Part shown: positions 44,690-47,602 of the stretch, one piece after another
Position numbering within the stretch: position 1 is the first letter of the stretch
How the letters are laid out: each line of letters opens with the position of its first letter
Assembly (NCBI GenBank): GCA_029244805.1
Contig: JAQWQH010000104.1
Location: forward strand, 1 to 47,602
Length of the DNA stretch: 47,602 nt
Direction: 5' to 3'
From: Flavobacteriales bacterium
GTDB lineage: Bacteria > Bacteroidota > Bacteroidia > Flavobacteriales_D > Parvicellaceae
Translations under genes and position numbers: made by a program
The notes under the pieces: generated by a model
What the model was told of the DNA's origin: nothing
Database searches by the model: none
What the model saw: the letters and a program-made list of their open reading frames with translations, nothing else

Positions 44690-45304
44690 ATGGCTGGTAT
44701 CATTGGAAAAAAGATAGGGATGACTAGCGTTTATAGTGCCGAGGGTAAAAATTTACCATGCACCTTAATCGAAGCTTCACCTTGTGTGGTTACACAAATC
44801 AAGACCGAAGAAAAGTACGGATATAATGCCGTTCAACTTGGGTACGGAGAGCGTAAAGACAAACACACTACAAATGCGCTTAAAGGGCATTTTAAAAAGG
44901 CGGGTGTCTCTCCAAAGAGAAAATTAATTGAATTCAGTGGTTTTGAAGACAAAAACCTTGGAGATTCAGTAACGATAGAAATATTCGAAGAAGGGGAATT
45001 TGTAGATGTTGTTGGAACGTCAAAAGGTAAAGGTTTTCAAGGGGTTGTTAAGCGTCATGGATTTCATGGGGTTGGGGATGCAACGCATGGACAACACAAT
45101 AGAATGAGAGCTCCTGGATCTATCGGCGCAGCTTCTTATCCTGCAAGAGTATTTAAAGGAATGAGAATGGCGGGTCGAACAGGAAACGATCGTGTTAAAC
45201 AAGGGAACTTGCAAGTACTCAAAGTACTAACAGACAAAAACATTTTGATTGTTAAAGGTTCTGTTCCTGGTGCAAAGGGTTCATACGTAATAGTTGAGAA
45301 ATAA
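44690..45304 (+). CDS. rplC: 50S ribosomal protein L3
   Basis: The 204-residue protein starts [15 protein letters not shown] and carries the conserved [17 protein letters not shown] segment and the loop [20 protein letters not shown] near the peptidyl-transferase centre. The stop TAA shares one base with the ATG of rplD, so the two are coupled. Confidence 0.98.
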   Translation: MAGIIGKKIGMTSVYSAEGKNLPCTLIEASPCVVTQIKTEEKYGYNAVQLGYGERKDKHTTNALKGHFKKAGVSPKRKLIEFSGFEDKNLGDSVTIEIFEEGEFVDVVGTSKGKGFQGVVKRHGFHGVGDATHGQHNRMRAPGSIGAASYPARVFKGMRMAGRTGNDRVKQGNLQVLKVLTDKNILIVKGSVPGAKGSYVIVEK

Positions 45305-45930
45305 TGGAATTAGCAGTATATAACAAAAGCGGAAAAGCTACATCTAAAAAGGTTAGCTTGAGTAAAGAGATTTATGCTATTGAGCCTAATGATCATGCCA
45401 TTTACATGGATGTGAAACTTTACTTAGCGAACCAAAGACAAGGTACGCACAAAGCGAAAGAAAGAGCGGAAATTACGGGAAGTACTCGTAAGATTAAAAA
45501 GCAAAAGGGAACAGGTACAGCTCGTGCGGGCAGTATTAAGAATCCTCTTTTTAAAGGTGGAGGAAGAGTATTCGGACCAAGGCCAAGAAATTATAGCTTT
45601 AGCTTAAACAAGAAATTAAGAAAATTAGCGCGTAAATCAGCATTGACTTATAAAGCTAATGATAAGGAAATTACAATTTTGGAAGATTTAAAATTTGATC
45701 AACCAAAAACAAAGGATTTCCTAAGCTTAATGGAAAACTTGAAAATGACAGATGGTAAAACATTATTTGTTATTTCAGATAACGACAAGAATGTTTATTT
45801 ATCTGCAAGAAATATCCAAGCAGCTAGAATAATGCCAGCAAATCAACTAACAACTTACGATATTTTAAAAGCACAAAGGTTAGTTATTGCGGAAGGGGCA
45901 ATCGAAAAAATTGAAAACCTTTTTAACTAA
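45304..45930 (+). CDS. rplD: 50S ribosomal protein L4
   Basis: The 208-residue protein contains the exit-tunnel loop region KQKGTGTARAGSIKNPLF and GGGRVFGPRPRNYSF, and then the globular domain ALTYKANDKEITILEDL. In E. coli L4 autoregulates the S10 operon; whether this applies here cannot be seen. Confidence 0.98.
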   Translation: MELAVYNKSGKATSKKVSLSKEIYAIEPNDHAIYMDVKLYLANQRQGTHKAKERAEITGSTRKIKKQKGTGTARAGSIKNPLFKGGGRVFGPRPRNYSFSLNKKLRKLARKSALTYKANDKEITILEDLKFDQPKTKDFLSLMENLKMTDGKTLFVISDNDKNVYLSARNIQAARIMPANQLTTYDILKAQRLVIAEGAIEKIENLFN

Positions 45931-45936
45931 AAGAGA

Positions 45937-46233
45937 ATGAAAAGGATTATAGAAAAGCCAATCTTAACGGAAAAAATGACTGCTCAAAGCGAAAAGTTAA
46001 ATCGCTACGGTTTTGTGGTTAGTAAAGACGCAAATAAGATTGAAATAAAAAACGCTGTCGAGAAGTTGTACGGAGTAGCAGTTGACTCGGTTAATACAAT
46101 GAATTATGGTGGCGGTAAAAAGAAAATGAAGCATACGAACAAAGGTGTTATCTACCAAAGGAACAAGGCGTATAAGAAAGCCATCGTTACTTTAGCCCAA
46201 GGTGATATTATTGACTTGTATGAAAACATTTAA
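45937..46233 (+). CDS. rplW: 50S ribosomal protein L23
   Basis: The 98-residue protein opens with IIEKPILTEKMTAQSEK and has the family block YGFVVSKDANKIEIKNAVEK. L23 sits at the tunnel exit and docks SRP and trigger factor. It lies six bases after rplD. Confidence 0.97.
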   Translation: MKRIIEKPILTEKMTAQSEKLNRYGFVVSKDANKIEIKNAVEKLYGVAVDSVNTMNYGGGKKKMKHTNKGVIYQRNKAYKKAIVTLAQGDIIDLYENI

Positions 46234-46245
46234 GAAAAACTGAAA

Positions 46246-47076
46246 ATGGGATTAAGAAAGTTAAAACCGACAACACCTGGACAACGACACAAAGTAGCAA
46301 ATGATTTTGCGCCGTTGACAACTACTGCTAATAAGCCGGAGAAAAGCCTAGTAATAGGAAGGAAAAAGAACGGTGGTAGAAACAACACGGGTAAGATGAC
46401 GATGCGTAATATAGGCGGTGGTCATAAGCAAAAAATTAGAATTGTTGATTTCAAAAGAAATAAACATGGAATTCCTGCTACTGTTAAAACATTGGAATAC
46501 GATCCAGGACGAACTGCTTTTATTGCACTTATAGTGTATGCAGATGGTGAAAAAAGATATATGTTGGCACCAGAAGGTTTGGAGGTAGGACAGAAAGTAT
46601 TATCTGGAAAAGATGCAACTCCTGAAGTTGGGAATACAATGTTTTTGTCTGATATTCCTTTAGGAACAATAATACATAACATTGAAATGCAGCCAGGTAA
46701 AGGTGGTGCAATTGCAAGAAGTGCTGGTGCTTATGCGCAGTTAAATGCAAGGGATGGTAAATATGCTATTATCAAGCTTCCATCAGGTGAAGTAAGAATG
46801 ATATTGATTACGTGTACTGCTACTATTGGTTCTGTATCTAATCAAGAACATAGTCTTACTCGATCGGGAAAAGCTGGTCGCACAAGATGGCAAGGTAGAA
46901 GACCAAGAGTTAGAGGTGTTGCGATGAATCCAGTTGATCACCCAATGGGAGGTGGTGAAGGAAAGTCATCAGGTGGTCACCCTAGATCAAGAACAGGATT
47001 GCCTGCAAAAGGATTTAAAACTAGAAGTAAAACAAAAGCTTCAAATCGATTTATTATCGATAGAAGAAAGAAATAA
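46246..47076 (+). CDS. rplB: 50S ribosomal protein L2
   Basis: The 276-residue protein has the conserved [20 protein letters not shown], the RNA-binding [13 protein letters not shown], and the C-terminal loop [17 protein letters not shown] containing the His needed for peptidyl-transferase function. It follows rplW by 12 bases. Confidence 0.98.
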   Translation: MGLRKLKPTTPGQRHKVANDFAPLTTTANKPEKSLVIGRKKNGGRNNTGKMTMRNIGGGHKQKIRIVDFKRNKHGIPATVKTLEYDPGRTAFIALIVYADGEKRYMLAPEGLEVGQKVLSGKDATPEVGNTMFLSDIPLGTIIHNIEMQPGKGGAIARSAGAYAQLNARDGKYAIIKLPSGEVRMILITCTATIGSVSNQEHSLTRSGKAGRTRWQGRRPRVRGVAMNPVDHPMGGGEGKSSGGHPRSRTGLPAKGFKTRSKTKASNRFIIDRRKK

Positions 47077-47083
47077 TTGACAA

Positions 47084-47359
47084 ATGGCTAGATCACTAAA
47101 AAAACCTCCATTTATTCATTACAAACTCCTGAAGAGAGTTGATGAAGCACAGGAAAAAGGTAACAAATCTGTAATCAAGACTTGGTCGAGAGCTTCGACT
47201 ATCACTCCTGATTTTGTTGGATTAACAATTGCAGTTTACAACGGGAAGAAATTTATTCCTGTGTATGTTACTGAAAACATGGTAGGACATAAGTTAGGTG
47301 AATTTTCACCAACACGTAACTACAGAGGACATGGAGGTAAAAAAGATAAAAAACGCTAG
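47084..47359 (+). CDS. rpsS: 30S ribosomal protein S19
   Basis: The 91-residue protein reads [18 protein letters not shown] at its start and has the family core [25 protein letters not shown] split by usual residues, then [18 protein letters not shown]. It forms a head-domain complex with S13 in the 30S subunit. Confidence 0.98.
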   Translation: MARSLKKPPFIHYKLLKRVDEAQEKGNKSVIKTWSRASTITPDFVGLTIAVYNGKKFIPVYVTENMVGHKLGEFSPTRNYRGHGGKKDKKR

Positions 47360-47380
47360 TAGCGGTAAATAACTTTAGAC

Positions 47381-47602
47381 ATGGGCGCTAGAAAAAGAAA
47401 TACAGCAGAAAAGAGAAATGAGGCAAAGAGTACAGTTGCAATTGCGAAACTGAACAACGTACCGACATCTCCAAGAAAAATGAGATTACTTGCTGATCTT
47501 GTTCGAGGAGAAAATATTTATTCTGCATTGAATATGTTGAAGTTTAATCCTAAGGAGGCTTCAAGAAATATGGAAAAGCTTTTGCTTTCAGCAATTAACA
47601 AC
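47381..47602 (+). CDS. rplV: 50S ribosomal protein L22 (3' end cut by window)
   Basis: The frame is open from the ATG at 47381 to the window end, 74 codons. It starts [16 protein letters not shown], and [19 protein letters not shown] is the L22 hallmark. The missing part is the beta-hairpin that lines the exit tunnel. It lies 21 bases after rpsS, in the expected S10-operon order. Confidence 0.95.
   Translation, partial: MGARKRNTAEKRNEAKSTVAIAKLNNVPTSPRKMRLLADLVRGENIYSALNMLKFNPKEASRNMEKLLLSAINN

Overview
The window is about 47.6 kb of AT-rich bacterial chromosome from a member of the Bacteroidota, most likely the Flavobacteriales. The evidence for this is a giant secreted protein ending in a type IX secretion (T9SS) type B / gliding-motility C-terminal domain, a DUF5686 outer-membrane protein, a DUF4290 gene beside murA, a DnaJ with only two CxxCxGxG motifs, a MurA with Asp in place of the catalytic Cys, and several promoters matching the Bacteroidota -7 element TAnnTTTG. 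I saw no rRNA or tRNA gene, insertion sequence, phage gene or CRISPR array.

Region 1 (1-19.3 kb) is mostly housekeeping. On the minus strand: DUF5686 (cut by the window start) with tatC; an M23 peptidase; an NtrC-type regulator without a helix-turn-helix, downstream of a two-gene ABC exporter; grpE-dnaJ; a TlpA-like thioredoxin; murA with a DUF4290 gene; and a UvrD/PcrA helicase. On the plus strand: a SAM methyltransferase, a small membrane protein and alaS. The essential alaS gene carries an in-frame TAA at 6568-6570, exactly where homologues have Tyr or Phe in the conserved segment FMQ-[Y/F]-NR, and an ATG follows two codons later in the same frame. This is the most striking anomaly in the window.

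Region 2 (19.4-33.6 kb) is an accessory island that looks devoted to surface glycan or lipid decoration. It holds a TMTC-like GT-C glycosyltransferase with TPRs; an MBOAT O-acyltransferase with an SGNH-like partner; a tightly coupled operon of two KASIII enzymes flanking a dedicated acyl carrier protein, then a ketoreductase, a polyprenyl-phosphate-type GT2 and a GNAT acetyltransferase; three aspartyl/asparaginyl beta-hydroxylase-like proteins; and two PAPS sulfotransferases. A plausible reading is an acyl group made on a private carrier, moved to an amino sugar, attached to a lipid carrier and further O-acylated, hydroxylated and sulfated. The individual families are clear; the joint pathway is inference.

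Region 3 (33.8-41.0 kb) is a small exported protein followed by a 2247-residue T9SS cargo protein built from at least four families of tandem beta-sandwich repeats, a SprB-like repeat, a PKD domain and the sorting domain, closed by a strong hairpin.

Region 4 (41.3 kb to the end) is a merged str-S10 ribosomal operon: rpsL, rpsG, fusA, rpsJ, rplC, rplD, rplW, rplB, rpsS and a truncated rplV, with no tuf between fusA and rpsJ.
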